Shown here piece after piece: positions 8,656 through 16,965 of a DNA stretch of 64,000 bases. The stretch covers positions 310,001 to 374,000 of the forward strand of contig NZ_VZQQ01000001.1 of NCBI RefSeq assembly GCF_014397785.1, written 5' to 3'. This DNA is from Paraburkholderia podalyriae (GTDB lineage: Bacteria; Pseudomonadota; Gammaproteobacteria; Burkholderiales; Burkholderiaceae). How positions within the stretch are numbered: position 1 is the stretch's first letter; each line of letters opens with the position of its first letter. A program made the translations under genes and the position numbers. The notes under the pieces were generated by a model, which was given only the letters and a program-made list of their open reading frames with translations, was not told the DNA's origin and made no database searches.

Positions 8656-9746
8656 AGCGCTCCTTGATTTTCGCCATGATTCTTCTGATGCCTGCCCTCG
8701 CCAAAGCCGCGCGATTTGGCCGTCTCGCGAATCTTCTTGGCACCAATGCGGACGCGCATTTCCGCCGCAGACGGGTAAGTAATGGGCTGCGACATCGAAA
8801 GATACGGCTGGATATTGTCCTCGCCCGCCAATGTCTCGGCCGCAACGGTCTCGTACTCAGCGGCGCTCGGTAGAGCATCCCAGACGTACTCATCTTTCCA
8901 CGAGTGGCTGCCATCGTAGGCACACCGGGTGACTGCCTCAATTAGCGCGCCTGCTGCATAGCCCGGCATACCAAGATGGGCGTAGAAGAGTTGCTCCGTG
9001 TACTTCTTGAGGTCAACCTTGAACGGGAGGGGAATATGCTCTTCGAATTCCTTGATGAACTGGGTGAAAGCGTCGAAGTCTTCCTGATTGTCGCGATACC
9101 TCTCGAAATGAACCACGCCGATGCGGCGCGCGATTTGTCCGCTGGCATGAACAAGTTTCTCCGACCCGTAGGCGCCCACCAGAAGCACGTTCATGCCGCT
9201 GCGATTCGCGAGAGACTTGAGCAGGTTCCCGTATTGAAGCGGCTCGGTCTTGGAGTCGGTGAAATGCACAGCCTCGTCCAATATCAGATGCCGAACGTTT
9301 CGGAAGCGCATCCCCTTCTCGAATCGCAGCCGCAGATTCCGGACCCTGTAAGTGCTTTCGTTGATTTCGCCGACACCTCGATGTTCCGGAGTCAACAACT
9401 GAAGGTCCTCGGACAGATGTTGATAGAACAGCTTCCAGTTGAATTCCTTGCCGTCCGCGGCGTCGATTTCGCTCAGGACGACCGGAATAACGCCGGGATT
9501 TTCACGAATTTCAACCTCGTAAAGTTTGAGCAATGCCTCCGCCTGTAGAGCAGCGAACGTGGACTTACCCACGCCGGATGGGCCAGCTACGATGGTGAGA
9601 GAGAGGCCCGCGCCAGGAAGCATGCGTCGTTTAATCTCATCTATCACCTTCTCCAGATTTCGATGCATAAAGCGCAGACTTCTGAGGTGCGCACCTTTGT
9701 CGTCGGGGCTTCCGTGCAACGCTTGTTCAAAGCTGATTGAGTTCAT
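8646..9746 (-). CDS. tnsC: TnsC/TniB-type AAA+ transposition ATPase
   Basis: AAA+ ATPase that links target protein to transposase. Walker A is GPSGVGKST (near residue 55-63) and Walker B is HLILDEAVHF (Asp-Glu about residue 157). A following LLVGAYGSEKL segment fits sensor 1, and ARRIGVVHFERY matches the TnsC/TniB family. I chose the ATG at 9746 (MNSISFEQ), preceded by GAGG. A GTG two codons upstream overlaps that ribosome site. 366 residues. It sits between tnsAB (14-bp gap) and tniQ (10-bp overlap). Confidence 0.88.
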   Translation of the reverse strand: MNSISFEQALHGSPDDKGAHLRSLRFMHRNLEKVIDEIKRRMLPGAGLSLTIVAGPSGVGKSTFAALQAEALLKLYEVEIRENPGVIPVVLSEIDAADGKEFNWKLFYQHLSEDLQLLTPEHRGVGEINESTYRVRNLRLRFEKGMRFRNVRHLILDEAVHFTDSKTEPLQYGNLLKSLANRSGMNVLLVGAYGSEKLVHASGQIARRIGVVHFERYRDNQEDFDAFTQFIKEFEEHIPLPFKVDLKKYTEQLFYAHLGMPGYAAGALIEAVTRCAYDGSHSWKDEYVWDALPSAAEYETVAAETLAGEDNIQPYLSMSQPITYPSAAEMRVRIGAKKIRETAKSRGFGEGRHQKNHGENQGALWQ

Positions 9747-9760
9747 ATGCACCTCTTTGG

Positions 9761-12643
9761 TTAGACGGGGCGAGATGTAGGAAGGCTGTCGTAGTTCATC
9801 TTGAGGCGTCCCCGGGCAAGCTTCGTCACAGGGATGCGCATGACGCTGTCGTCATCCGGTGGTCCGGGTTCCGCAGGCGTGATGATGGGTAAGTCGATGC
9901 CCGCTGCATTTGCGCCGGGGGTTGCGTCGCCGACGAGAAGCGTTTGGCCATAGACCTGGCGTGTTGCAGCGGTGAGAGAAGCTGCATCAGGAAGCGCGTG
10001 GTCGCTGATGACGGCGTATAGCACATTCTCGAGGTTCTCCTCGGGTTCACCACGCATCCGCATCCGGACCTCGTACATGACGTACCCCCACTCCACGTAT
10101 GTGAGCTTGCGGTACTTCATGAGCAGCTTCGACTGGCACCGAACCCACTTGCCGTTGAGGAGCGCGTAGACGATGCTCACGTCCCACATATCCACGAGGA
10201 CTTCAAGGTTCTGCGGCCGCACTTCTTTGTCGGCAAACTCATCGGCCCAATACCAGATGTGCGAAATCAACACACCCATCTGCTTGTCGAGCTTTCGCGT
10301 TGTCCCCTTTGACGGCGGGATACATGTCAGGATGTAGAAATACGAATCGTACGGCGTCAATCGTGCCAAACGGCGACCGGTAACCGCGAATCGAAGATTC
10401 ATGTATTCGATAGGGGCGTGGTCATGCGCGGGGTGAACCCGAAGGTTGTAGTCCCGGTAGAAATATTCATCCAGGAGTCCGTGCAACTGAGCGAAGCTCA
10501 ACAGGTCTGCCCGAATCGGGTCGACTGACCGGGTTACCGTTCGAACGTTGCGCAGCGCCTTCGTGTTACCGACCAGGTTGTGGATGAGTTCGGTATTGGT
10601 CGTGCCGAACAGTCGCTCCATGACGCCGCCGAAACGGGACTCGTGCGCCGGGCGGAACTGCAGCGTGATGTACAAGAGGTCGCAAAGTCTATCGAACGCT
10701 GCGGAGTGAAACTCCTTCCCGTTGTCGACGACGATGACTGACGGCGTGCGCCGGAATATCCTCACCATCGCGCGAATCGCCATCATGCAACTGACTGTAC
10801 TCGGTGCATGAATCGACAGATAGAAGCCGAGGACCGCTCGGGTCTCAGCGTCCATGATGAGAGTGAGCCATGGCCGCTTTCTGAAAATTCTCCCGCCTTT
10901 GCCTCGAATCGCAATGAAAACATCCAGCTTTGTGTGGTCAATGTGAACGCGATGGAACGGGCGACCGCCGTTTATCTTGTCCTCGAGATGGAGATACCAC
11001 GTCGCAGGTTCCTCGTTGTAAGTGACTCTCCCGCCCTGGCGTGCCTTGATGTCGATGTATCTTTTCCTTCGCTCATAAAACGTCTTTCGTGAGACTAGGT
11101 CCGCCTTGGCCGAGAGACTCAGCTCCCGATATTTCCGGTATGACGCCCGCCCTCCAGGGTTCGTCGGATTGTTGCCCCATTCCGTTGCCGTGCGAATCAT
11201 CTCTAGCTGACTTTCGGTCACCTGACACCGCCCACCACTTCGACGTTTCGGCGTGGCAGCTCTTCGTCGCGCGGGCAATGATTCACCGGCCGCCCGCACC
11301 GCCTTGCGTATCCGCTGAATTTGCCTGGTTGAGAGGTTGCACCGGACCCGCTTGCCAGCCTCAAGTTCCCGAACCATGAGGAAGCGGTTCTTTCCCTCGA
11401 CGATTTGATAGTCGGTCAACCCGTCAATTTGCGATAGACGCTCGTCGGTCGACGGCAGCGAGGAAAGCAGAATGATTTCGCGTCGGAATGTCGCCCGCTC
11501 GAATTCCGCTACGGGCATGAGACCGCCGTTGCGCGACTGTTGGTCAAAGTAATGGACGGTGTTCGCGTTGACGAGCGACACCTCATACACCTCGGGGCGG
11601 CCGTCGAGCATGAACTCGGTTCCTATCTCGACATCGAACGCAATCTTGTCGCTGACAGCTTTGGGGACAGGCCGATTGAACTGAAGTGCGTCGAGCTGCG
11701 CGCGGGAGTTACACAATACGACGTCTTGTGGCTCGCTCAGGTCGTCATACTCAAGGTCGACAAACAGACGTTGGTCTGCAATCGCCTTGTACACATCGTC
11801 GACAAGGAACGCATTCGGCGGGGTTTCGACGAGGAGCGTTTCGTTCCACGGCGTCTGCTCCGGATATGCGTGTGTCAGTAGCAGGCCCAACGTCATGGGG
11901 CAGGAATCGCGGGTTATCCGCTCAATTGCCTGCCATGCGCTGTCGCCTAATTGTGTGCATCTGTCGCTCAGAAAATCCTCTAGGAATTCGAGATTAGTCA
12001 CGAAGATGGCGCCGTTCTCGCTTCCTGAGCGAAGGCAAAACGTGAACCCCATTTCGCCAAAGAATTTTTCACGTTCGGGGCATCGCCATGTCCCGTCATC
12101 GTCCTTGAAGAATCGCCGTGGGTACCTCTCGGCAAGTTTCTCAAGGTCTCTCTCGCTCTTCCATTCGTCCACGTAGACACCGTAGGGAGTGATTCGAAGG
12201 ATGTCGGGCGTATAGGGTGTAGGCGCCTGGTATACAGTGAAGTTGCCATCGGACAGCTTCCGCTCGGTTTCGACGCTCAACCTGACCTGCGGCGGCTGGC
12301 AGTAGAACTCGCGGGTCGTCCCGTCGAAGTCGTAACGGACGACGGCGCCATACTCGGGCTTCCGACTTTCCGTCGCCATGCGTCTGCGCATCTTTCGCGA
12401 ACTGTAATGAGAGACGACATTCCCAACGCGAGACTTCACCTTTCTGGAGGGGGAATTCGCGCGAGTATCCCAGATGTATTCCTGTCCCTCGACAGGCGTT
12501 CCCCATCGTTCAAATTCTTGGCGCAACTCTGCGTCCGTATATGGCGGTAGCGCGGTCCCGATGGGACTATCGAGAGACCAACGGTTTTCCATCCGCTTCC
12601 ATTCGGAATCGATGGGGATGGTGGTCGGAATATAGATAGGCAT
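9761..12643 (-). CDS. tnsAB: TnsA-TnsB fusion transposase (DDE integrase with N-terminal endonuclease domain)
   Basis: 960 residues, longer than TnsB alone (about 700). Residues about 85-230 look like the TnsA endonuclease: E92 in MATESRKPEYG, then FYCQPPQVRL, then YTPDIL (D147) and DEWKS (E160, K162), matching the TnsA pattern E...QP...TPD...(E/Q)xK. Then comes a TnsB/Mu-type transposase: HTH region about 470-540, catalytic D569 (HIDHTKLDV), D640 (VVDNGKEF) and E676 (GGVMERLFGT). TnsA cuts the 5' ends and TnsB the 3' ends, so one chain could do clean cut-and-paste. The start ATG at 12643 follows AGGAG, which overlaps the end of the upstream gene. Confidence 0.85.
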   Translation of the reverse strand: MPIYIPTTIPIDSEWKRMENRWSLDSPIGTALPPYTDAELRQEFERWGTPVEGQEYIWDTRANSPSRKVKSRVGNVVSHYSSRKMRRRMATESRKPEYGAVVRYDFDGTTREFYCQPPQVRLSVETERKLSDGNFTVYQAPTPYTPDILRITPYGVYVDEWKSERDLEKLAERYPRRFFKDDDGTWRCPEREKFFGEMGFTFCLRSGSENGAIFVTNLEFLEDFLSDRCTQLGDSAWQAIERITRDSCPMTLGLLLTHAYPEQTPWNETLLVETPPNAFLVDDVYKAIADQRLFVDLEYDDLSEPQDVVLCNSRAQLDALQFNRPVPKAVSDKIAFDVEIGTEFMLDGRPEVYEVSLVNANTVHYFDQQSRNGGLMPVAEFERATFRREIILLSSLPSTDERLSQIDGLTDYQIVEGKNRFLMVRELEAGKRVRCNLSTRQIQRIRKAVRAAGESLPARRRAATPKRRSGGRCQVTESQLEMIRTATEWGNNPTNPGGRASYRKYRELSLSAKADLVSRKTFYERRKRYIDIKARQGGRVTYNEEPATWYLHLEDKINGGRPFHRVHIDHTKLDVFIAIRGKGGRIFRKRPWLTLIMDAETRAVLGFYLSIHAPSTVSCMMAIRAMVRIFRRTPSVIVVDNGKEFHSAAFDRLCDLLYITLQFRPAHESRFGGVMERLFGTTNTELIHNLVGNTKALRNVRTVTRSVDPIRADLLSFAQLHGLLDEYFYRDYNLRVHPAHDHAPIEYMNLRFAVTGRRLARLTPYDSYFYILTCIPPSKGTTRKLDKQMGVLISHIWYWADEFADKEVRPQNLEVLVDMWDVSIVYALLNGKWVRCQSKLLMKYRKLTYVEWGYVMYEVRMRMRGEPEENLENVLYAVISDHALPDAASLTAATRQVYGQTLLVGDATPGANAAGIDLPIITPAEPGPPDDDSVMRIPVTKLARGRLKMNYDSLPTSRPV

Positions 12644-12645
12644 GG

Positions 12646-13488
12646 TTAGCTCCTGGCCTGAATTAGGTCACTGCACGAGGGAGGCATCGGAAACCAAAGC
12701 TGTTGCAGCCTCTTTTGGGCCTCTCGGTAACTCTCAGTGCCGCGGATTTCCGCTTCCTGACAGCGTTTGAAACGCGTGCTGTTCGGGGACCGGTCCGAAG
12801 TCGCTTCAATTTGAGAAGGGCGCAGACGTACACGCAATTGCTCCCAGTCGTCCAGTATCTTGGTGATGAGCTTTATCTGCAGTGCGGTCTTCCGGCTTAT
12901 CTTCTGCGCCGCAAGCGACGAGACGAGCCACGCGTTGATGGCGCACTCCACATCCTTGCGCCGCATGGAGGAAAGGCGGTGGCGAAGCCGTTGGAATTGC
13001 TGCTGGGATGAGACGAGTCGAAATTTGCTAACGGTACTAAAGACCTCTGACCAGGTCTTAACAAGGTCGCCATCGAGTCTCCATCCTGATTGACGAGCGA
13101 CTTCAACGCTCACCACGTCCAGCTCAAACACGGTTCCGTCTTGGGCGACCAGAAGCTGCGCAGCCCCCTGTCGTTCAGTGTCCTCGTGCGGCGAGCGGAT
13201 ACTCGTCTTCTGCGCAGCCGGTGCGGCGAAAGGTTTGCCCGGCAGGGTTGGGGAACACAGCCGACGGATGCTGTCCGGACAGTGCTCTGGCCGACGGTCT
13301 TTGCTTTGAGCAACGCTGGCTTGCTTGGACGCCGTTAGAGTAAGTACCCGTCTGGTCTTCGCGGGTTGCGAAGCGTTGGATGAAGTGTTGCCACTACACG
13401 GTGCGGTTAGCTTCGGGAAATTGTCGAGCCGAACGATGAGGTCTGACAGTTCACTGCCGAAGTTGGATTCGCTGACTTGCATCTTCAT
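12646..13488 (-). CDS. Unknown accessory protein, first gene of the transposition operon
   Basis: 280 residues that I do not recognise. Its stop codon overlaps the ribosome site of tnsAB, with a 2-bp gap to that start, so it belongs to the operon. The N-terminal 100 residues are Ser/Pro/Lys-rich and look disordered. The rest is helical and basic (FQRLRHRLSSMRRKDVE, AAQKISRKTALQIKL). No PD-(D/E)XK motif is visible, so it is not the TnsA, whose signature is in the next gene. It occupies the tnsA position of Tn7. Possible roles are an accessory DNA-binding or regulatory protein. Start ATG at 13488 after GAGG. Confidence 0.7.
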   Translation of the reverse strand: MKMQVSESNFGSELSDLIVRLDNFPKLTAPCSGNTSSNASQPAKTRRVLTLTASKQASVAQSKDRRPEHCPDSIRRLCSPTLPGKPFAAPAAQKTSIRSPHEDTERQGAAQLLVAQDGTVFELDVVSVEVARQSGWRLDGDLVKTWSEVFSTVSKFRLVSSQQQFQRLRHRLSSMRRKDVECAINAWLVSSLAAQKISRKTALQIKLITKILDDWEQLRVRLRPSQIEATSDRSPNSTRFKRCQEAEIRGTESYREAQKRLQQLWFPMPPSCSDLIQARS

Positions 13489-13922
13489 GAATTTCCTCGA
13501 AAGTCAAAAGTGAAGGTGCGACCGGACCCCTCGCGCCAGTCTGGAAACTGGTTGCGATATACGTGCGACGACGCTCGCCGGCAACCGATGTCGGCGGCGA
13601 AATCAGGAGTCCGTCTTACTCCGCGCTAATTGATTAGCAACGGTCGGCAGGTGCTCCAGACGTTCTGATAGCCGGGTCTGCCAGGCGCGTTGAGGGGTAG
13701 AGGAGGGCTACTGAAGGGGCCAAACGGACGGGAGAGGGGGCTACGAGAACAGCGCTGAGGCGGTTGCGGGAAAATGGGGTGGGATGTCCGCCGTTGTCGG
13801 GACCGATGCTGGTGGACTGTCGGTACTCTCGGTCCGCCGGAGTTAGGCGGATTTGGGCGAAGATGTTCGAAGTTCGGGCTCATTTGCTGTCGATTCCACG
13901 TTTGTTACGGACGTGAGAAGCC
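13489..13922. other. Gap upstream of the transposition operon; no supported gene
   Basis: 434 bp. It should contain the minus-strand promoter of the transposition operon, but I see no clear -35/-10 pair. Short open frames here have no family resemblance and poor starts. Confidence 0.5.
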
Positions 13923-14036
13923 TTGACACCCGGTAACCCCCGTGAGAGCATCACGAGTGCAAGCCGTGCACTCTCATTGGGAGTACACCGGGGCCGCGGT
14001 TCAAGTTCGCTTGGGCTTAGCGGCCCCTTCTTTTTG
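13923..14036 (+). ncRNA. Candidate structured RNA with intrinsic terminator
   Basis: TTGACA at 13923-13928 could be a -35 box, though the -10 match 17 bp on is poor. A stem CCCCCGTG (13937-13944) with CACCGGGG (13986-13993, one mismatch) encloses a hairpin GAGTGCA/TGCACTC (13955-13961, 13967-13973). A strong terminator follows: GGGGCCGC (13990-13997), GCGGCCCC (14020-14027), then TTCTTTTT. The right arm of the first stem shares four G residues with the terminator's left arm, so the two folds exclude each other. No plus-strand gene lies just downstream. It may be a small RNA of the element or an attenuator whose gene was lost. Confidence 0.45.
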
Positions 14037-14370
14037 GTACGACAGAAAAGAAGCTAGGCTGGCCGCGTCACCCATCGGGCTTTTTTTACTCTGCGATTTG
14101 CGCGTCGGGCAACCTCCTTGGCTTCCATTGGGTGATGCAAAATTGTATGTCGAGGCCCGTCGCAAGAGAAGAGATTTTTTGCGAAATTAAGCTTTGCTGC
14201 ACGGACATTCACAAGCTTCTCAGGCGCAGGCGAAGAATACGTGTACGTATAGCGTAAAAAGCGAAATATGCCTCCGTATAAGTGTTTTCCTGCGAATAGC
14301 AAGTCTGGCTACCCCTTCGTTCAACCTCGAAAGATGATGGCCGAAACGCAGAATTTTCTAGTCTGTATAA
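14037..14370. other. Gap of 334 bp; no supported gene
   Basis: AT-richer than its surroundings, between the candidate RNA terminator and the 3' end of the first HAD-like gene. The short frames present show no family resemblance. Confidence 0.5.
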
Positions 14371-14877
14371 TCAGGACGGTTGATTAATTGGGCGGGGGTG
14401 TTCGTTCCCTTCAAGTAGCCGCAGTCGCCTCTCAAGGCTTCTCCGGGCCGACCGATTGCCTAAACCCTCGGAAGGGTCGAGAAGCAGAAGTTGAGGGAGA
14501 AAATCTCGGCGATAGCGTGCATTACTATGGTCGAGGACCAGCCACCGCCGGGAGCGCCGCCGAGCGATGTGGCATTCGGCTTCCCTGAGCCGAATCGGCA
14601 TGCGGTCGTATGTGTCAATGTACTGGATTGTGCTCCCGCCGACTCGTGCGGCGAGCGCGGCTGGCAGGAGGTCTTTGCAGGCATCGGGACCCAGGTAGAA
14701 GGTCCACCAGGTGTTGAGGATTATCACGACGTCTTCGTATCCTTCCAGAGTCATCGCTAATAGTTCCGCAAATTCGAAAGCGTTGTGCCCTGGCGCCAAC
14801 AGCGAGGGAATGCATCCGTCTTCATAGAAAACCTGGTCTGGGTGCAAGACTCCGTCGAAGTTCAGGTAGATGTCCAT
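14371..14877 (-). CDS. HAD-like domain protein (Swiss Army Knife RNA-repair HAD type)
   Basis: 168 residues. The N-terminus MDIYLNFDGVLHPDQ carries the HAD motif I nucleophile region (FDGVLHP), and VVIILNTWW fits motif II (hhhT/S). WLVLDHSNA fits the late acidic motif. This matches the small HAD family found in Swiss Army Knife RNA-repair proteins and in standalone accessory genes. The substrate is unknown; phosphatase action on nucleic acid ends is a family-level inference. I chose the internal ATG at 14877 over 14898 because the domain begins there. It lies 34 bp downstream of its divergent relative, and the two form an operon. Confidence 0.65.
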   Translation of the reverse strand: MDIYLNFDGVLHPDQVFYEDGCIPSLLAPGHNAFEFAELLAMTLEGYEDVVIILNTWWTFYLGPDACKDLLPAALAARVGGSTIQYIDTYDRMPIRLREAECHIARRRSRRWLVLDHSNARYRRDFLPQLLLLDPSEGLGNRSARRSLERRLRLLEGNEHPRPINQPS

Positions 14878-14911
14878 CGTTGGCTCCGTTGAGTGCAATA
14901 CGTCTGTCGCG

Positions 14912-15391
14912 CTACGAATCTGCAGTGAGAAGTTCGTCTAGCCGGGAACAGAACGTCTTAACGTTAAAGGATGACCCACTCGGAAGCGTGAGCGCTCGCG
15001 GGAGGTACTCGAACGGGACAGCGCTACGGTAGGCATCAAGAATTGTCAGGCGCGCGGGATTTCGTCGCGCAATGTCTGAGCGAAGCGTGTCTGCGCGCGT
15101 TAGAGACTGTCCATGGCTTCGATGCATGCGATTACCGCGGGTTGTGGAGCCGACCGTTCTCCTAGCTATTTCGTCGGGCAGTGCGTAAAGTAATCTCCGG
15201 TAGCCGTACGCGGCGACCCACCAACTGTTAAGCACGATGGATATGTCGGGATGCTTTAGTACAGCATCCACGATAGTGCTGGAGAGGTCTGTAACAGCAG
15301 ATATGCACTCGCGCTTGTCGGACAAAGCCGGGCCCGACGCGTGCCAGGGAATCAGCAGTCCCTCCAGACCCAGGTAGAGGACGGAGTTCAT
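14912..15391 (-). CDS. Second HAD-like protein, motif I aspartate missing
   Basis: 159 residues, laid out like the neighbour downstream: MNSVLYLGLEGLLIPWH aligns with MDIYLNFDGVLHP, and ISIVLNSWWVAAYGYRRLL aligns with VVIILNTWWTFYLGPDACK. In the motif I position it has GLEGLL instead of FDGVL, so the nucleophilic Asp is absent and catalysis by the usual HAD route is unlikely. LTILDAYRSA still resembles the neighbour's LVLDHSNA. It could be a non-catalytic partner or immunity-type subunit. Start ATG at 15391. Confidence 0.55.
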   Translation of the reverse strand: MNSVLYLGLEGLLIPWHASGPALSDKRECISAVTDLSSTIVDAVLKHPDISIVLNSWWVAAYGYRRLLYALPDEIARRTVGSTTRGNRMHRSHGQSLTRADTLRSDIARRNPARLTILDAYRSAVPFEYLPRALTLPSGSSFNVKTFCSRLDELLTADS

Positions 15392-15521
15392 AACGGAAAT
15401 GTAAATCCGTGGACCGAGAGTTTGAAGTCCGCTCGAGCTATGTAGTGGGCGGTAGCTGTCAACACGCGGTCATTGCGCTGGGCACTCCAAGCCTTTCGTA
15501 TTTGGTTTTTGAGGAGTGCCG

Positions 15522-15537
15522 CGTGTGTTTCTACACG
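15522..15537. promoter_or_regulatory. Inverted repeat upstream of the DUF6471 gene
   Basis: CGTGT and ACACG arms around the 6-bp spacer GTTTCT, 12 bp before the DUF6471 start. The minus-strand spacer AGAAAC nearly equals the AGAAAT spacer of the stronger copy at 16153-16174. Immediately upstream, GGCACTCC (15481-15488) and GGAGTGCC (15513-15520) form a second perfect inverted repeat. Probable operator region. Confidence 0.5.
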
Positions 15538-15549
15538 TTAAGTTAGTAC

Positions 15550-16098
15550 ATGGCGACGCAAATGCAAGGAAAAATCGTTGACAGTGTCGATGCTATGTGG
15601 GCGCACCTGACGTCACGAGCGATTCGTGTTGCCATGACCCGCTCTGATGTTAGCTACGCGCAGCTGGCGGATGCGTTGACCCGCGAGGGAATCGAGGAAT
15701 CGTCTCGGTCCGTCGAGGGAAAGGTTCAGCGCGGGACGTTTCGCTTCTCGTTCTTCCTGGAAGCATTGGCCGCTTCTCGCTCAGAGTACCCACCGCACTG
15801 GTCTCCGACCTTCAGCGGAAAGTTGTCTTGGGACCGCCGCGCCTCAAGGCTGATACGGCGAGAGCTGGCGTTGTCTCCGTGGCTAGACGACAGAAAGCTC
15901 TGTGGCCGTCTGGAGGAGATTGGAGTTGGCATTGAGCCGACGACCCTCTCGAGACAGCTAGACGAAGGGACGTTCGCTGCCACGCTCTTCTTTCAATGCG
16001 CGACTGTTTGCCACTTCGAAGGCGTCCATTTTTTTCTCAACCCTGCTGACTTATACGACGTCGCGCTTCATGGAGCGCGCGTTTGGTCAGGGCGGTGA
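15550..16098 (+). CDS. Protein with two DUF6471-like domains (probable DNA-binding)
   Basis: 182 residues made of two related halves. The first (about 17-75) has ARLTS-like entry then SYAQLADALTREGIEESS, VEGKVQRGTFRFSFFLEAL. The second (about 97-160) has DRKLCGRLEEIGVGIEPTT, SRQLDEGTFAATLFFQCA. This is the DUF6471 pattern, an HTH-like fold found in phage and island genes. Start ATG at 15550. Two copies of a similar palindrome flank the gene, so autoregulation is plausible. Alternatives: a chromosomally carried immunity regulator or an element copy-control factor. Confidence 0.65.
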   Translation: MATQMQGKIVDSVDAMWAHLTSRAIRVAMTRSDVSYAQLADALTREGIEESSRSVEGKVQRGTFRFSFFLEALAASRSEYPPHWSPTFSGKLSWDRRASRLIRRELALSPWLDDRKLCGRLEEIGVGIEPTTLSRQLDEGTFAATLFFQCATVCHFEGVHFFLNPADLYDVALHGARVWSGR

Positions 16099-16152
16099 CT
16101 TCCTTTTCCCTTGCGCTTTCGAGCCGATGAACTATAGTCGGGACATGGATTT

Positions 16153-16174
16153 CCGCGTGTAGAAATACACGCGG
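16153..16174. promoter_or_regulatory. Perfect palindrome, 8-bp arms
   Basis: CCGCGTGT and ACACGCGG around spacer AGAAAT. It lies 55 bp past the DUF6471 stop and about 200 bp before the next gene. It resembles the repeat upstream of the DUF6471 gene. Either a shared operator or a hairpin ending the DUF6471 transcript; there is no T-run, which favours an operator. Confidence 0.5.
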
Positions 16175-16370
16175 CAGAGGCGAGGGAAAAGTCAAATACC
16201 AACCACCTTGCTTCCCAGGTTCGCGTGAAGGCGCCGCCAAAGTCGGCGTGCCGAACCCAAGTTCGCCGACTCGCCGTGCGGACAAACTCATCGTGCCCAC
16301 GACGCCATCAGTTCGGCGCACCGCCTTTCGATGCCGGAAGGCGACGGTGACTTGCATCGAGGAGGTAATC

Positions 16371-16706
16371 ATGGCCCTCTGGAGCATCGCTTGCGTAGCC
16401 GCTGAGCCCGAGGTTTCCATCGCCAGATGGAGAGTTCTCGAAATTAATGAAGGCACGAGGCATTTCGTTGGGGTTGATGAGCGGGACCTCAGCGGGCGCG
16501 TCAGCTCTTCAATTGTCGCGTTTGACCACGAGAACTTGCGCGGCCAGACGTTGTCGGGCCGCGTCTATCAGCTCGTTGGCAATCCCGGGCGGTCGGGCAA
16601 CGCCGACTATGTTTGGCAACGCTGGTGCGAAGTGAACGAGGTGAAATCATTCTCGGACGTCACCGTGCAGCTCCTCGGAGGAGTAGCAGATGACAACCCC
16701 ATATGA
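16371..16706 (+). CDS. Hypothetical protein, first of a three-gene overlapping operon
   Basis: 111 residues from an ATG preceded by GAGGAGG at an ideal distance. Longer starts in frame lack a ribosome site. The protein looks beta-rich (SIARWRVLEINEGTRHFVG, LSGRVYQLVGNPGRSG) and soluble. I do not recognise it. Similar proteins are, as far as I recall, common next to BPSL0761-type genes in Burkholderiaceae islands. Its last 17 bp overlap the next gene, whose ribosome site GGAGGAG lies in its coding end. Confidence 0.6.
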   Translation: MALWSIACVAAEPEVSIARWRVLEINEGTRHFVGVDERDLSGRVSSSIVAFDHENLRGQTLSGRVYQLVGNPGRSGNADYVWQRWCEVNEVKSFSDVTVQLLGGVADDNPI

Positions 16707-16965
16707 ACGCACGAAATCTGTCATCGAGACGCGCCAGTTTTTGCAAATGCTCGCGTCTGCCGACGACGTAACTATCCGTGGCCTCGTCCAATCAGTCGCG
16801 GTATGCCTACTTAGGCACTACCCGCTCGACATCGACCTTGAGGTTTCCGCCGCGGCATTACCTGGAGTTTGGGTCGTCCCTGAACGTCAACGAAGTGACG
16901 GAACAGCAGTCGCGAAGCAAACCGGCTCATCATTTCTGACGGGCGAGCGTGATGGAAACGAGTGA
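16690..16965 (+). CDS. BPSL0761 family protein
   Basis: 91 residues with the family's start MTTPYERTKSVIETRQFLQ followed by a helical stretch ending LRHYPLD. The family is small, of unknown role, and typical of Burkholderiaceae accessory DNA, often as a pair with the following gene. It overlaps genes on both sides (17 bp upstream, 14 bp downstream), indicating translational coupling. Confidence 0.65.
   Translation: MTTPYERTKSVIETRQFLQMLASADDVTIRGLVQSVAVCLLRHYPLDIDLEVSAAALPGVWVVPERQRSDGTAVAKQTGSSFLTGERDGNE

Noticed and set aside
12646..13488. Calling this gene tnsA from its position
   Set aside because: No endonuclease motif; the TnsA-like residues are in the next gene.
13626..13883. Minus-strand Pro/Ser-rich frame of 85 codons upstream of the tns operon
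   Set aside because: Low complexity, no start signal, no relation to known families.
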